The notes: generated by a model from the sequence alone, not told the origin. A DNA stretch of 64,000 nucleotides from Syntrophaceae bacterium UBA2280 (GCA_002347685.1 DDWS01000046.1:2817-66816), one strand, 5' to 3'; numbered from the stretch's first letter, positions 33,384-42,004 are shown. Numbers and translations are program-made.

Positions 33384-34820
33384 ATGACTGGCAACGACCG
33401 TGGTTTTTTAAACTATCAGCAAATCCGCAAGGCACACTGGAATGAGATTGCCCGAAAAATGGATTCGTGGTCGGGCTGGTCGCAGGGATACCACAAACGC
33501 CTCAAAGAAATATACCGTTTCTGGGTGCCGCCGGATCAAAGAATTCTGGAAGTCGGCTGCGGACGTGGAGACTTGCTGACCGCCCTTGCGCCGTCTCGCG
33601 GCGTGGGAATTGATTTTTCACCGGAGATGATTTTCCGGGCTACTCGATTGCACCCCCGGTTTGAATGGCATGAAACGGATGTCCATAATCTGCAGGACAT
33701 TCAAGGTCCGTTTGATGTGATTATCCTTTCGGATCTGATAGACGACCTGTGGGACGTTCAAAAGGTCTTTGAGCAACTCGGACGTTTATGCCATCCGCGT
33801 ACGCGCCTGATTCTCAATACCTACAGCCGTGTGTGGGAACTGCCGCTTTTCATCGCGGAGAAAATCGGTGTGGCCAAGCCAAGACTCACCCAAAACTGGC
33901 TGACGGTGGAGGATATCTCAGGCATTCTTTCGCTTGCCGGCTTTGAAGTAATCCGTTCCTGGCAGGACATTCTCTGGCCGTTTAACACACCTGGGTTGTC
34001 ATCGCTGTGCAATAAGTTTCTCGTCAGACTCTGGCCCTTCAGGTTTTTGGCAATGACCAACTTCATCGTGGCTCGCCCTCTTCCCCATGGCGTGAAGGAT
34101 CGTCCGCTTGTGTCCGTCATTGTTCCCGCCCGTAACGAATCCGGCAATATCGGTCGCATCTTTGACGAAGCACCGCAATTGGGCGCCGGCACGGAACTGG
34201 TCTTTGTGGAAGGGCACTCTCACGATGACACATATGCCACGATCGAACGCGAAATGGCCGCCCGACCTTCTTTCAATGTCCAACTGCATCGCCAGACAGG
34301 CGAAGGGAAAGGCGACGCAGTCCGCCTGGGATTTTCCCGCGCAAAAGGCGACGTGCTGATGATTCTGGACGCCGATCTGACCGTTTCGCCCCAGGACCTG
34401 CCCCGGTTTTATGAGGCGCTCATCTCGGGACAGGGGGAATTCATCAATGGTGTGCGCCTGGTCTATCCCATGGAACAGCAGGCCATGCGCTTTTTCAACT
34501 TCCTGGGCAACAAATTTTTCTCTTTAGCGTTTTCCTGGCTTCTGGGACAGCCGGTTAAGGACACGCTTTGCGGCACGAAGGTGATGTACAAACAAGACTA
34601 TGAATTGATCGCCGCCAATCGAACCTATTTTGGAAACTTTGATCCCTTCGGGGATTATGATCTGATTTTTGGCGCCGCCAAGCTGGGCATGAAAATCGTC
34701 GATCTGCCCATCCGTTATCGCGCGCGCACCTACGGAGAGACGAATATTCACCGCTTCCGTCACGGCTGGCTCCTTTTGCGCATGGTAGTTTTCGCGGCCA
34801 GAAGAATCAAGTTCACCTAG
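33384..34820 (+). CDS. Methyltransferase-glycosyltransferase fusion
   Basis: A 478-residue two-domain protein. Residues about 15-235 are a class I SAM-dependent methyltransferase with motif LEVGCGRG (55-62) and an acidic GIDFS end of strand two. Residues 240-478 are a GT2 glycosyltransferase of the dolichyl-phosphate-mannose-synthase type: VSVIVPARNE, the ILDADL metal motif (DAD about 329-331), CGTKVMYK and RYRARTYGETN near the end. Such GT2 enzymes charge a polyprenyl phosphate with a sugar for later transfer by GT-C enzymes. The substrates are unknown. It is followed 9 nt later by a second methyltransferase and lies inside the pilus locus. Confidence 0.82.
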   Translation: MTGNDRGFLNYQQIRKAHWNEIARKMDSWSGWSQGYHKRLKEIYRFWVPPDQRILEVGCGRGDLLTALAPSRGVGIDFSPEMIFRATRLHPRFEWHETDVHNLQDIQGPFDVIILSDLIDDLWDVQKVFEQLGRLCHPRTRLILNTYSRVWELPLFIAEKIGVAKPRLTQNWLTVEDISGILSLAGFEVIRSWQDILWPFNTPGLSSLCNKFLVRLWPFRFLAMTNFIVARPLPHGVKDRPLVSVIVPARNESGNIGRIFDEAPQLGAGTELVFVEGHSHDDTYATIEREMAARPSFNVQLHRQTGEGKGDAVRLGFSRAKGDVLMILDADLTVSPQDLPRFYEALISGQGEFINGVRLVYPMEQQAMRFFNFLGNKFFSLAFSWLLGQPVKDTLCGTKVMYKQDYELIAANRTYFGNFDPFGDYDLIFGAAKLGMKIVDLPIRYRARTYGETNIHRFRHGWLLLRMVVFAARRIKFT

Positions 34821-34829
34821 GATATTTTC

Positions 34830-35564
34830 ATGACAACTGATAAACGGCTGATTCACGAAATTTCTCATGGACAATATATTCTTGAACACGGCGAAGAAAT
34901 ATGGAACTGGTCCTCACCGGCCGGCAAAGTCCGCTGGTCCAGGCGATGCGGCTTGTTTTCCGATTTTATAGGATTGAACAACAGGCATCAAGTGCTTGAA
35001 ATCGGATGTGGAACGGGCCTTTTCACACAGGAATTATCCAGAACCGGCAACAAGATTACCGCCATTGATCTCTGTGAAGATCTCATCTTTTGTGCGAAAG
35101 AGCGAGTAACGGCTCCTAACGTCCATTTTGTCACCGGCAATGCCTGCAAAACTGAATTCGCAGACGCGAGTTTTGATTATATTGTCGGCAGCTCATCGCT
35201 TCACCATCTTGAGGTTGATACGGCACTGAAGGAATTCTTCAGGATTTTAAAACCGGGGGGGAAAATCCTTTTTACTGAGCCCAACATGCTCAATCCACAA
35301 GTCGCCTTGATAAAAAACGTTCCCTACCTGAAGCGCAAAGAGGGTGATTCACCGGATGAAACCGCTTTTTTTCGTTGGAAGATTGCCGAAACCTTCCGCG
35401 GTCACGGCTTTTCTCATGTTGAAGTGACCCCGTTTGACTTCTTGCACCCTTCGACTCCAGCGCCCCTTGTGAAATCAGTTGATCGAATCTCAGTCCTTCT
35501 GGAAAAAATTCCACTGATCAGAGAATTCTCCGGTTCCATGATCATTCGATGTCAGAAAGCCTAA
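34830..35564 (+). CDS. SAM-dependent methyltransferase
   Basis: A 244-residue class I methyltransferase with LEIGCGTGLFT (motif I), AIDLCED, the SSLHHLEVD active-site region and FRILKPGGKILFTEPN (motif III). The pattern matches UbiE/small-molecule methyltransferases that often modify sugars or lipids in surface-polysaccharide clusters. Follows the fusion gene by 9 nt with AGGA upstream; its 3' end converges on and overlaps the TPR fragment by 23 nt. Confidence 0.8.
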   Translation: MTTDKRLIHEISHGQYILEHGEEIWNWSSPAGKVRWSRRCGLFSDFIGLNNRHQVLEIGCGTGLFTQELSRTGNKITAIDLCEDLIFCAKERVTAPNVHFVTGNACKTEFADASFDYIVGSSSLHHLEVDTALKEFFRILKPGGKILFTEPNMLNPQVALIKNVPYLKRKEGDSPDETAFFRWKIAETFRGHGFSHVEVTPFDFLHPSTPAPLVKSVDRISVLLEKIPLIREFSGSMIIRCQKA

Positions 35565-35865
35565 CGCTATCGCGCATGAACTCATAAAACGTCGTCGCCC
35601 TGAAATCGGCAAACCTTTTATCCACCTTCAGAAGCTCCAGATAATCAAATTCATTTTCTTGAGCCTTCTTCAGATAGCTAATGGATTCTTCGTACCGGTG
35701 CTGCTCCGAATAAACACCGGCCATGCCGTAGTAGATATACCCCTTGTTGTTTTTTATCGTCTGATTAAGATATTCATATTCCCGCAGAGCATCTTCATAT
35801 CGTCTTTCATCCTGATAGGCCTGCGCCAGATTCAGCCTCGCGGGGACATTCGACGGATCCTTTGA
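35542..35865 (-). pseudogene. C-terminal fragment of a TPR protein
   Basis: An open frame of about 107 residues without a start codon: an in-frame TAA lies immediately upstream at 35866-35868. It encodes tetratricopeptide-type helices (segments NLAQAYQDERRYEDALREY and YYGMAGVYSEQHRYEESISYL) and ends in a normal stop. Only the tail of the original gene is present. It begins exactly where the sigma-factor fragment loses its homology, so both are probably parts of genes joined by a deletion. Confidence 0.7.
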
Positions 35866-36116
35866 TTACGGATCAGATTGATGCCGATGGTATAGAGCCA
35901 GGTAAAAAAACTTCGATCCGGATGGAATTTGGAGAGATGAAGATAGGCTCGAATGAAGGTTTCCTGCGTGAGATCCTCCGCCTCGGACAAATCGCCGGTC
36001 ATCCGGTAGGCCAGGTGGAAAACATGTCCCTTATAATGCTCCACCAGAAGAGAATATTTTTGCCTATCCCCTTGGAGAACTTCAATGATGATTCTGTTTT
36101 CTTGTTGCCGATCCAT
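35832..36116 (-). pseudogene. Truncated ECF sigma factor (regions 1-2 only)
   Basis: A 94-residue open frame starting ATG at 36116. It holds a convincing sigma-70 region 2: AYRMTGDLSEAEDLTQETFIRAYLHL (core-binding and -10 helix) and FFTWLYTIGINLIRNQ. Homology stops near 35860, after which the frame runs into the TPR coding sequence in a different phase and ends within nine codons. Region 4, needed for -35 recognition, is missing. It begins 36 nt after the GT-C/TPR gene on the same strand. Probably non-functional, though a region-2-only protein could still bind core polymerase. Confidence 0.75.
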
Positions 36117-36152
36117 TCAGCATTTCCGATCTTTGAAAAAGCATGTCGACTA

Positions 36153-38321
36153 TTAATAACTCCTTTTTCTTTTCGGATCGAGCGCAACCAGATGGTCCGA
36201 TATCTTTTTTGAATATTCCGCATCATCTGGCGGGACTTTGAACCGAGCTATGTTTAAAAAGTTTACGGCATCCCGTCTTTTTCCCGCATGTGCCGCCGTG
36301 ACGGCCAATGCGTAAATATCCTTGTAGTTCGCTTCCGGATGATAAGGATTAACAAATTTTGACAGGACTTTGTAGGCTTTCTTGTATTTTTTTTGATGCC
36401 CGTAGCAGGTATGCAGATTCCAGTAGACCTTTGCATCCTCCGGCTTTAATCCTCTGCGAATGGCGGCCTCATATTGCTCAATCGCCCCCTCCACCTGCTC
36501 CATCGCGCGAAGGGCATCCCCTTTCAATGCATAACCGGTGGATGTGTTCGGATAATGACGGATAACGGCATCCGCATAATTCAATGCTTGTTCGTATTCC
36601 CCGTTTGCCATCAAAACATTCGCGATCATCATGTTTGCCATTCCACAGCCTGGGTGGACATCAAGAATTCGTTTCGCCTCTGTCAAAACGCCTTTGAGCC
36701 TCTCTTTCGACTCCTTTTCATAATGAATATCTTTATAACGAAAGGGATTAATTTCTTTAAGATTAAATTTTTCTGCCAGTTCGGGATGTTTTTGCGAATT
36801 GGCGAAAAGCGCTTCCACGTCATCAAAGAAAATTAGTTGAAACTGTTTGTATTTCTTTATAAATTCTATAAATCCGGTATTTGCCAGAGAGACACTGACA
36901 AACGACGGATCGTATTGTTGAACGAACAAGTCAAATGAGTATTTATCCTGCAGGGCACTGCTTGCAAAGGCAAAATCCAGATCGCTGAAAAGCGAAAGTT
37001 GCATATCCATGTAGATTTTGTATTCGTCTTTCAATGCCCATTGTAGATATCCGCCTGTATTCGGTTCGTTTAAAATATTGCCGCCCGAACCGTGTTGATT
37101 GAGAAACTCAGCCACGCCGACCGGTATTTTTAACTGAGACACAGGATACTCCGGTCGATATTGAAAATGGCTTTGATAGGCCCAAAAAGGAACAATGATC
37201 AGCGCAACCGGCAAAAGAAAGCAGGCAAAAGAGGGTTTCGATATTTTTTCAGTATCTCGTCTTACCGGTATCAAGTCGATACAGTGGCGGATCATCGGCA
37301 GGGAAAGCAGGATAAATTCGTATGAAAACCTGCCGTGCTTGAAAAGCAGCAGGAGCGATGCGGCAAATATGATGGCGTGGCTGAGTCGGAGATTCCTTTT
37401 AAACAGACACACGCAAAAGCAAAATATTCCTGTCAGGACGAGGATATTTCGCAATGACATCAGAAAATCTGAAGCGGGAAAAAATGAAAAACGGAACAAA
37501 TCGCTTAATTCCAGAGGGATCAATTCCGAAATATACATGTGCTGATGCAGAGCGTTTCCATAGGTGACACTGAAAGGAATTTTAACGAGTTCAATAAATT
37601 GCGGCGTGAGAAAAACGGTATACAACGTGGCGATCATCAACCACTTTTGAAATTTCGTCCCTCTTGGGATCGAGCTATTCTTCCTGAAATCGGCATAATA
37701 CATCTCAGTGAGGTAAGCCAGAAGAATCAGCATCATTACGGGATACTCGATGCCGTGAATATTGCACCACAGAACCCCTAAAACCGGCAGCAGCCAGATC
37801 TTCGCTCTTTTAACCTCGAGAATGTACAAAAAGACCACGATAAACAGGTACGAAAAAAGATGCGGGCGGATCAGAAGTTCCCGAAGGGTCAGCGCAAGAG
37901 GATAGGCGGCAAAGACGCACAGGCTGACGACCGTTGCCACTTGTCCCTGATGACGGCGATAGAAAAACATAAAAATGAACAAAGCCGTCAAAACGAACAA
38001 AATGCAGCGCAATACGATTAAGCCATAGTAGCCGCTCAATGAATGTATCGGATAGACGATAACTTGAAAAAGCCAGTAATAGTTATACCAGTCTTTTTGA
38101 GGAAACACATACGAGAAGAAAGCATCTCTCGCGATATGGGCATTTTCCCAGAAGTATCTTCCGCCGTTTAAATGGTACCAAAGATCGGTATCATAGGCGA
38201 CAACCGGCCAGAAGATAAAATAAAGAAACAGTATTAAAAAAAAAATAAAAACAGAAAATATCTTGATGGATTTTATGTCGGTAAAAATTGCTTTATTTAT
38301 CTTAAAAGTCATCCATATCAT
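36153..38321 (-). CDS. Polytopic membrane protein with C-terminal TPRs (GT-C glycosyltransferase-like)
   Basis: A 722-residue protein with about ten membrane helices in residues 20-380, a soluble stretch to about 545 and tetratricopeptide repeats from about 560 to 700 (GMANMMIANVLMANGEYEQALNYADAVIRHYP and following). The first external loop carries an acidic DTDLWYHLNGGRYFWE motif like the catalytic loops of GT-C and oligosaccharyltransferase enzymes. This suggests a polyprenyl-phosphate-sugar-dependent glycosyltransferase, and its place directly after the pilin genes suggests pilin or surface glycosylation; both are inference. The start is uncertain (ATG at 38321 or three codons later). Confidence 0.65.
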   Translation of the reverse strand: MIWMTFKINKAIFTDIKSIKIFSVFIFFLILFLYFIFWPVVAYDTDLWYHLNGGRYFWENAHIARDAFFSYVFPQKDWYNYYWLFQVIVYPIHSLSGYYGLIVLRCILFVLTALFIFMFFYRRHQGQVATVVSLCVFAAYPLALTLRELLIRPHLFSYLFIVVFLYILEVKRAKIWLLPVLGVLWCNIHGIEYPVMMLILLAYLTEMYYADFRKNSSIPRGTKFQKWLMIATLYTVFLTPQFIELVKIPFSVTYGNALHQHMYISELIPLELSDLFRFSFFPASDFLMSLRNILVLTGIFCFCVCLFKRNLRLSHAIIFAASLLLLFKHGRFSYEFILLSLPMIRHCIDLIPVRRDTEKISKPSFACFLLPVALIIVPFWAYQSHFQYRPEYPVSQLKIPVGVAEFLNQHGSGGNILNEPNTGGYLQWALKDEYKIYMDMQLSLFSDLDFAFASSALQDKYSFDLFVQQYDPSFVSVSLANTGFIEFIKKYKQFQLIFFDDVEALFANSQKHPELAEKFNLKEINPFRYKDIHYEKESKERLKGVLTEAKRILDVHPGCGMANMMIANVLMANGEYEQALNYADAVIRHYPNTSTGYALKGDALRAMEQVEGAIEQYEAAIRRGLKPEDAKVYWNLHTCYGHQKKYKKAYKVLSKFVNPYHPEANYKDIYALAVTAAHAGKRRDAVNFLNIARFKVPPDDAEYSKKISDHLVALDPKRKRSY

Positions 38322-38341
38322 TCCGGAAGTTAAAATAATAT

Positions 38342-38378
38342 GAAATAGCCGGCTCTAGAATTAAGAACCGGCTATTTC
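38342..38378 (-). terminator. Terminator after the major pilins
   Basis: Perfect 11-bp stem GAAATAGCCGG/CCGGCTATTTC with a 15-nt loop, immediately after the stop of the second pilin gene and followed by an A/T-rich stretch. It would limit read-through from the strongly expressed pilins into the membrane-protein gene. Confidence 0.75.
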
Positions 38379-38765
38379 TTAAAACAATTTAATATTTTTC
38401 TCTTTATTTGTTGCGTCTGCTCCTTCAAACCATGGTGGTCCGATCGTCAGATTCAATGTTACATCGCCATTAGCATCCGCCTCACTGATCGTACCGTTAA
38501 AATCGCCGAGATTGACAGGATTCAAATTTCCTGAAGGCACATATCTTGTGGCATTGGCCGTGCCTTTCAGAAGCTGATGCGAATAATCCTGTGTCGCGGT
38601 GGCCTGCAAAGACGCCATGGCGCCGTCCAAGGCTTTCACCTGTGCTTCCGTTTGAATATCCAAGTATTTCGGAACAGCTACGGCTGCCAAAATGCCCAGA
38701 ATGATCAGCACGGCGATAATTTCAATGAGCGTAAAGCCTTTTTCATTTTTTGTAATTTTCAACAA
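38379..38765 (-). CDS. Major type IV pilin, second copy
   Basis: 128 residues; leader MLKITKNEKG then FTLIEIIAVLIILGILAAVAVPKYLDIQTEAQ, a textbook type IV pilin helix with Glu5. The start is TTG (complement of 38763-38765) with GGAGG 6 nt upstream. It is a clear paralogue of the pilin upstream (same helix, KALDGAMA, GTANAT, GDF and a PPWF/PTWF-A-D-A-N-K ending) but diverged in the middle. The gene is followed by a terminator. The helix-plus-short-beta-domain form fits MSHA-type pilins. Confidence 0.9.
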   Translation of the reverse strand: MLKITKNEKGFTLIEIIAVLIILGILAAVAVPKYLDIQTEAQVKALDGAMASLQATATQDYSHQLLKGTANATRYVPSGNLNPVNLGDFNGTISEADANGDVTLNLTIGPPWFEGADATNKEKNIKLF

Positions 38766-38827
38766 CTTAGACCTCCCGTCAACGTGCTGATATTTTGTCT
38801 AAAGTTGCCAAGACACCGGTCGATTTG

Positions 38828-39217
38828 TTAGTCTCCAAAAAGTTTGAGTGTTTTTGTTTTATTATTGGCGTCGGCATTGGCAAACCAAGTGGGGCCGTTT
38901 GTCAGTGTCAAAGTAATATTACCGTTGACTCCGACTGTGATTTGACCCTGGAAATCACCTAATTCTACTCCATTTGCGGTCGCAAGAGGAGTTGAAGGGG
39001 TATACGATGTAGCGTTTGCGGTTCCTGACAACAACTGTTTTGCGTAATCCATAGATGCGGTAGACTGCAATGCTGCCATAGCCCCATCCAGTGCCTTGTT
39101 TTGAGCCTCTGTCTGCATATCAAAGTACCTCGGCACGGCCACGGCCGCCAGTATTCCCAGAATAACCAATACTGCAATGATTTCAATAAGGGTAAAACCT
39201 CTTTCATTCCTGATCAT
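38828..39217 (-). CDS. Major type IV pilin, first copy (MshA-like)
   Basis: 129 residues; short leader MIRNERG then FTLIEIIAVLVILGILAAVAVPRYFDMQTEAQ. GGAGG lies 8 nt before the ATG. It is the first gene after the sigma-54 promoter (39297-39312), with a leader of about 70 nt, and lies 62 nt before the second pilin gene. The two mature proteins share the N-terminal helix almost residue for residue. Confidence 0.92.
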   Translation of the reverse strand: MIRNERGFTLIEIIAVLVILGILAAVAVPRYFDMQTEAQNKALDGAMAALQSTASMDYAKQLLSGTANATSYTPSTPLATANGVELGDFQGQITVGVNGNITLTLTNGPTWFANADANNKTKTLKLFGD

Positions 39218-39296
39218 ATTAACTTCCTCCTCAAATGGTTTAAAGCACTCTGTTAGATTTCTTTTTCATATTCACAACTTGTAACGACTAATTATA

Positions 39297-39312
39297 ATCA
39301 AAAATCATGCCA
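39297..39312 (-). promoter_or_regulatory. Sigma-54 (-24/-12) promoter of the pilin genes
   Basis: On the minus strand TGGCATG-N4-TTGAT matches the consensus TGGCACG-N4-TTGCW at 10 of 12 defined positions, including the invariant GG; the -12 GC reads GA. The expected transcription start is about 70 nt before the first pilin ATG. A sigma-54 activator gene lies directly upstream. Confidence 0.75.
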
Positions 39313-39444
39313 CATTTTAAAAAGCCCCTTCATGATTGCCACAGCGACACAAGTCTTTGTTATTGATCATAGTTATGTATTTTTTTGTTATTCTGCCGGT
39401 TTGCTTTTATCGCCTCCTTTCTACGTAAGCAACGGAAAACCGGG

Positions 39445-39471
39445 AAACATCTACAATTATTGTAGATGTTT
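39445..39471. promoter_or_regulatory. Perfect 27-bp palindrome, probable activator binding site
   Basis: Two perfect 13-nt arms (AAACATCTACAAT and its complement) around one central base. It spans the last codons and stop of the activator gene and lies about 146 bp upstream of the pilin -24 element, the usual distance for an enhancer of a sigma-54 activator. It could also be a transcript hairpin for termination, but only three T follow on the minus strand. Confidence 0.6.
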
Positions 39472-40767
39472 TATCGTATTTACATCAATCTCGTGCTTCT
39501 TGATCCTGTGCCATAGGCTTCTTTGATTGATACCAAGTACAGACGCAGCCCTTACCTGAACACCGCCGCAATTTTTCAATGCGTCGATGATCATTTCTTT
39601 TTCCAGCAGTTTCATCCGCTCATCAATCGGCAGATCGGCGGAAAGAGAACGAAAGACTTTTTGATTTCCCTGACGGATGGTCTCCGGCAGATGGGCTACA
39701 TCGATGATGCCGTCTTCCGACATGATCGAGGCGCGCTCGATCACATTTTTCAATTCACGGATGTTGCCCGCCCAGGAATAACCGATCAGCACCTGAAGGG
39801 CGGCGGCGGAAAGCTTCGCGGGCCTGGCCGCGGCTTCGAGAAAATGCCCGGCCAAAGCCGAAATGTCCTCCCGCCTTTCCCGAAGGGGCGGAACAAGGAT
39901 GGAAAAAACATTCAATCGGAAATAGAGATCCTCCCGAAACCTGCCCTCCTGGATCATCTGCAGCAGATTTTTATTGGTAGCCGCGATAAACCGGACATCG
40001 ACCCGGATGGGTGCCGTGCCTCCGACACGCTCGAATTCCTTCTCCTGAAGCGCCCGTAGCAGTTTGGCCTGCGTGGCCATCGGCATGTCGCCGATTTCGT
40101 CGAGAAACACGGTCCCGCCGTCAGCCATTTCAAATTTGCCCTTTTTCTGATGGGTCGCGCCGGTAAAAGATCCCTTCTCATGCCCGAACAGCTCACTTTC
40201 GAGCAGGCCTTCCGGAATCGCTACACAGTTGATCGCCACAAACGGTTTGCCCTTTCTTAAACTGTGCTCGTATATGCCCGCAGCGATGAGCTCCTTCCCT
40301 GTGCCACTTTCTCCCGTGATAAGCACGGTCGAGTCGGTGGGCGCCACCTTGACGATCTGGGTAAAAATATTGCGCATGGCGGCACTCGATCCGATGATAT
40401 GAGGAAATAATTCCCTGGCTTCAACATTACTTAAAATATTGGCAACGTTTTTGAATACTTCGTTGATTTGACTGAAATCCTCGGTCACGCTCGCTTTTTT
40501 CTGATTTTTCCCCGCTGAAAAGATGGGCATATTTTTTGTTTTTTCGACAAAATCCACGAGTGGCTTCAGTAAAAGCCGCAGGATGAAGAAACTGACAAAA
40601 AACGAAATGCTTCCGATGGCCAAGGATAATGTAAAAATATTAATGTACTGCATCCGGGTGGTTTGCGTCGAGAGCTGATAGGTGATGATCACCCCCAGAA
40701 GCGTGATGCCGGTGAGAATAACCGGTATGAGGATATAAAGATTGACGTAAAAATTCTTTTTCTTCAT
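39457..40767 (-). CDS. Membrane-anchored sigma-54-dependent activator
   Basis: A 436-residue bacterial enhancer-binding protein. Residues 9-30 and 43-66 are two membrane helices separated by only about 12 residues; there is no receiver, PAS or GAF domain. A linker (70-120) leads to the AAA+ domain with Walker A GESGTGKE (152-159), the sigma-54 contact loop GSFTGA (199-204, the A-to-S variant of GAFTGA), Walker B TVFLDEIGD and the arginine-finger region, then a C-terminal Fis-type helix-turn-helix (about 395-430). It sits between the PilC and pilin genes, just upstream of a sigma-54 pilin promoter, so it very probably controls pilin expression in response to a membrane signal. Confidence 0.9.
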   Translation of the reverse strand: MKKKNFYVNLYILIPVILTGITLLGVIITYQLSTQTTRMQYINIFTLSLAIGSISFFVSFFILRLLLKPLVDFVEKTKNMPIFSAGKNQKKASVTEDFSQINEVFKNVANILSNVEARELFPHIIGSSAAMRNIFTQIVKVAPTDSTVLITGESGTGKELIAAGIYEHSLRKGKPFVAINCVAIPEGLLESELFGHEKGSFTGATHQKKGKFEMADGGTVFLDEIGDMPMATQAKLLRALQEKEFERVGGTAPIRVDVRFIAATNKNLLQMIQEGRFREDLYFRLNVFSILVPPLRERREDISALAGHFLEAAARPAKLSAAALQVLIGYSWAGNIRELKNVIERASIMSEDGIIDVAHLPETIRQGNQKVFRSLSADLPIDERMKLLEKEMIIDALKNCGGVQVRAASVLGINQRSLWHRIKKHEIDVNTIKHLQ

Positions 40768-40777
40768 ATTGTTATGT

Positions 40778-42004
40778 CTATTTTCCCGTGGCGATTTTTG
40801 TCATGTCCCACATGGGCAAAAAGATCGCGAGTGCGAAAAAACCGACCACTGCCGCCAATCCCACAATCAACAAAGGACCGATAGCATCGGACAGGCCTTT
40901 GACGGCGTAAGCCACTTCATCATCATAATGCTTCGAGATTTCACGAAGCATTTCATCAATGTTGCCGGATTCTTCCCCAATGGCAATCATGTCGATGACC
41001 ATCGGAGGAAAATACTTCGCTGATTTCAAAGGAGTAGCAATACCTGCCCCTTCTTCTATCCTGTCGCGAACATAGTCAAACTGCTTTGAGATGGCGGCGT
41101 TGCCGATGGTGCCCGATAAAATCGTCAGCGCCTGCATGACGGGCACGCCGCTGCTCTGCAAAATGGCAAAGATACTGGCGAACCGTGACATGGCGGCTTT
41201 CTGAAACAGCGTTCCCAGCACGGGAAGGCTCAAAAGAAAACTGTCCCTGACGACTTTCCCGCCGGGTGTCCGGAAATACATGGTGGTCGCGACAATGGCG
41301 GCCGCAATCACTCCGAGGATCAGAAACCAGTAGTTTTTGATGTAAAGATGCAGCGAAACGGCAATCTTGGTCGGCAGCGGCAGTTCAATGCCGGTTTTGC
41401 TGAAAATGGCGACAAACTGCGGAATGACAAAGGTCAGAAGGACGAAAAAAGCGATCCCGAGGGCGATCACGACAATAAGGGGATACTGCATGGCGGCCTT
41501 GATATCGGATTTAATCCTGGCCTCATGCTCAATAATATAGATCAGACGATCCAGTACGCTGGGAACGCTGCCGCTGATTTCTCCCGCCCGAAGCATGCTG
41601 CAATAGAGATTGGAAAAAATCCGGGGATATTTTTCAAAGGATTCGGAAATCGTTGAACCCTGTTTGATATCCTCGATAATGGCGGAAATCGCCTCCCTTA
41701 GAACCTTGCTTTCCGTCTGTGCTTCAAGCACCTGCATGATTCTTAATATTGGAATCCCCGCGTTGAGCATGGAACGGAACTGCTTTGTGAAAAGGATCAG
41801 ATCGTTGGTTTTGACTGTGCCGGTCATGGCCTTGATTTTAACCCACATGTTGTCGCGGCTGTCGTCTTTTTTCAGGACGACTTTGGATGGAATCAAGCCG
41901 CGATCGGACAAAATGGCATTTGCGGTCTGGACGGAGTCTGCTTCCAGAGCACCCGATACGGTATGGCCCGATTCATTGATAGCGTCATAACGGTATGTCG
42001 GCAT
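40778..42004 (-). CDS. PilC/MshG, inner-membrane platform protein of the pilus
   Basis: A 408-residue GspF-family protein with two homologous cytoplasmic domains (about 70-190 and 270-390) and three membrane helices (about 170-195, 220-245 and 378-400). Conserved features include FTKQFRSMLNAGIPI and MIAIGEESGNIDEML. It anchors the assembly ATPase to the pilus base. Lies 22 nt after the pilB-type gene. Confidence 0.94.
   Translation of the reverse strand: MPTYRYDAINESGHTVSGALEADSVQTANAILSDRGLIPSKVVLKKDDSRDNMWVKIKAMTGTVKTNDLILFTKQFRSMLNAGIPILRIMQVLEAQTESKVLREAISAIIEDIKQGSTISESFEKYPRIFSNLYCSMLRAGEISGSVPSVLDRLIYIIEHEARIKSDIKAAMQYPLIVVIALGIAFFVLLTFVIPQFVAIFSKTGIELPLPTKIAVSLHLYIKNYWFLILGVIAAAIVATTMYFRTPGGKVVRDSFLLSLPVLGTLFQKAAMSRFASIFAILQSSGVPVMQALTILSGTIGNAAISKQFDYVRDRIEEGAGIATPLKSAKYFPPMVIDMIAIGEESGNIDEMLREISKHYDDEVAYAVKGLSDAIGPLLIVGLAAVVGFFALAIFLPMWDMTKIATGK

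Noticed and set aside
35832..35880. Programmed frameshift joining the sigma factor to the TPR protein
   Set aside because: No slippery heptamer or downstream structure is apparent and the sigma region 4 is missing, so a deletion explains the junction better.
38766..38827. Second sigma-54 promoter before the second pilin
   Set aside because: A TTGGCAAC is present, but no matching -12 GC lies at the required spacing.
39332..39526. Plus-strand small hydrophobic protein in the pilin upstream region
   Set aside because: No binding site, and it overlaps the palindrome and the 3' end of the activator gene; base pattern is that of an intergenic region.
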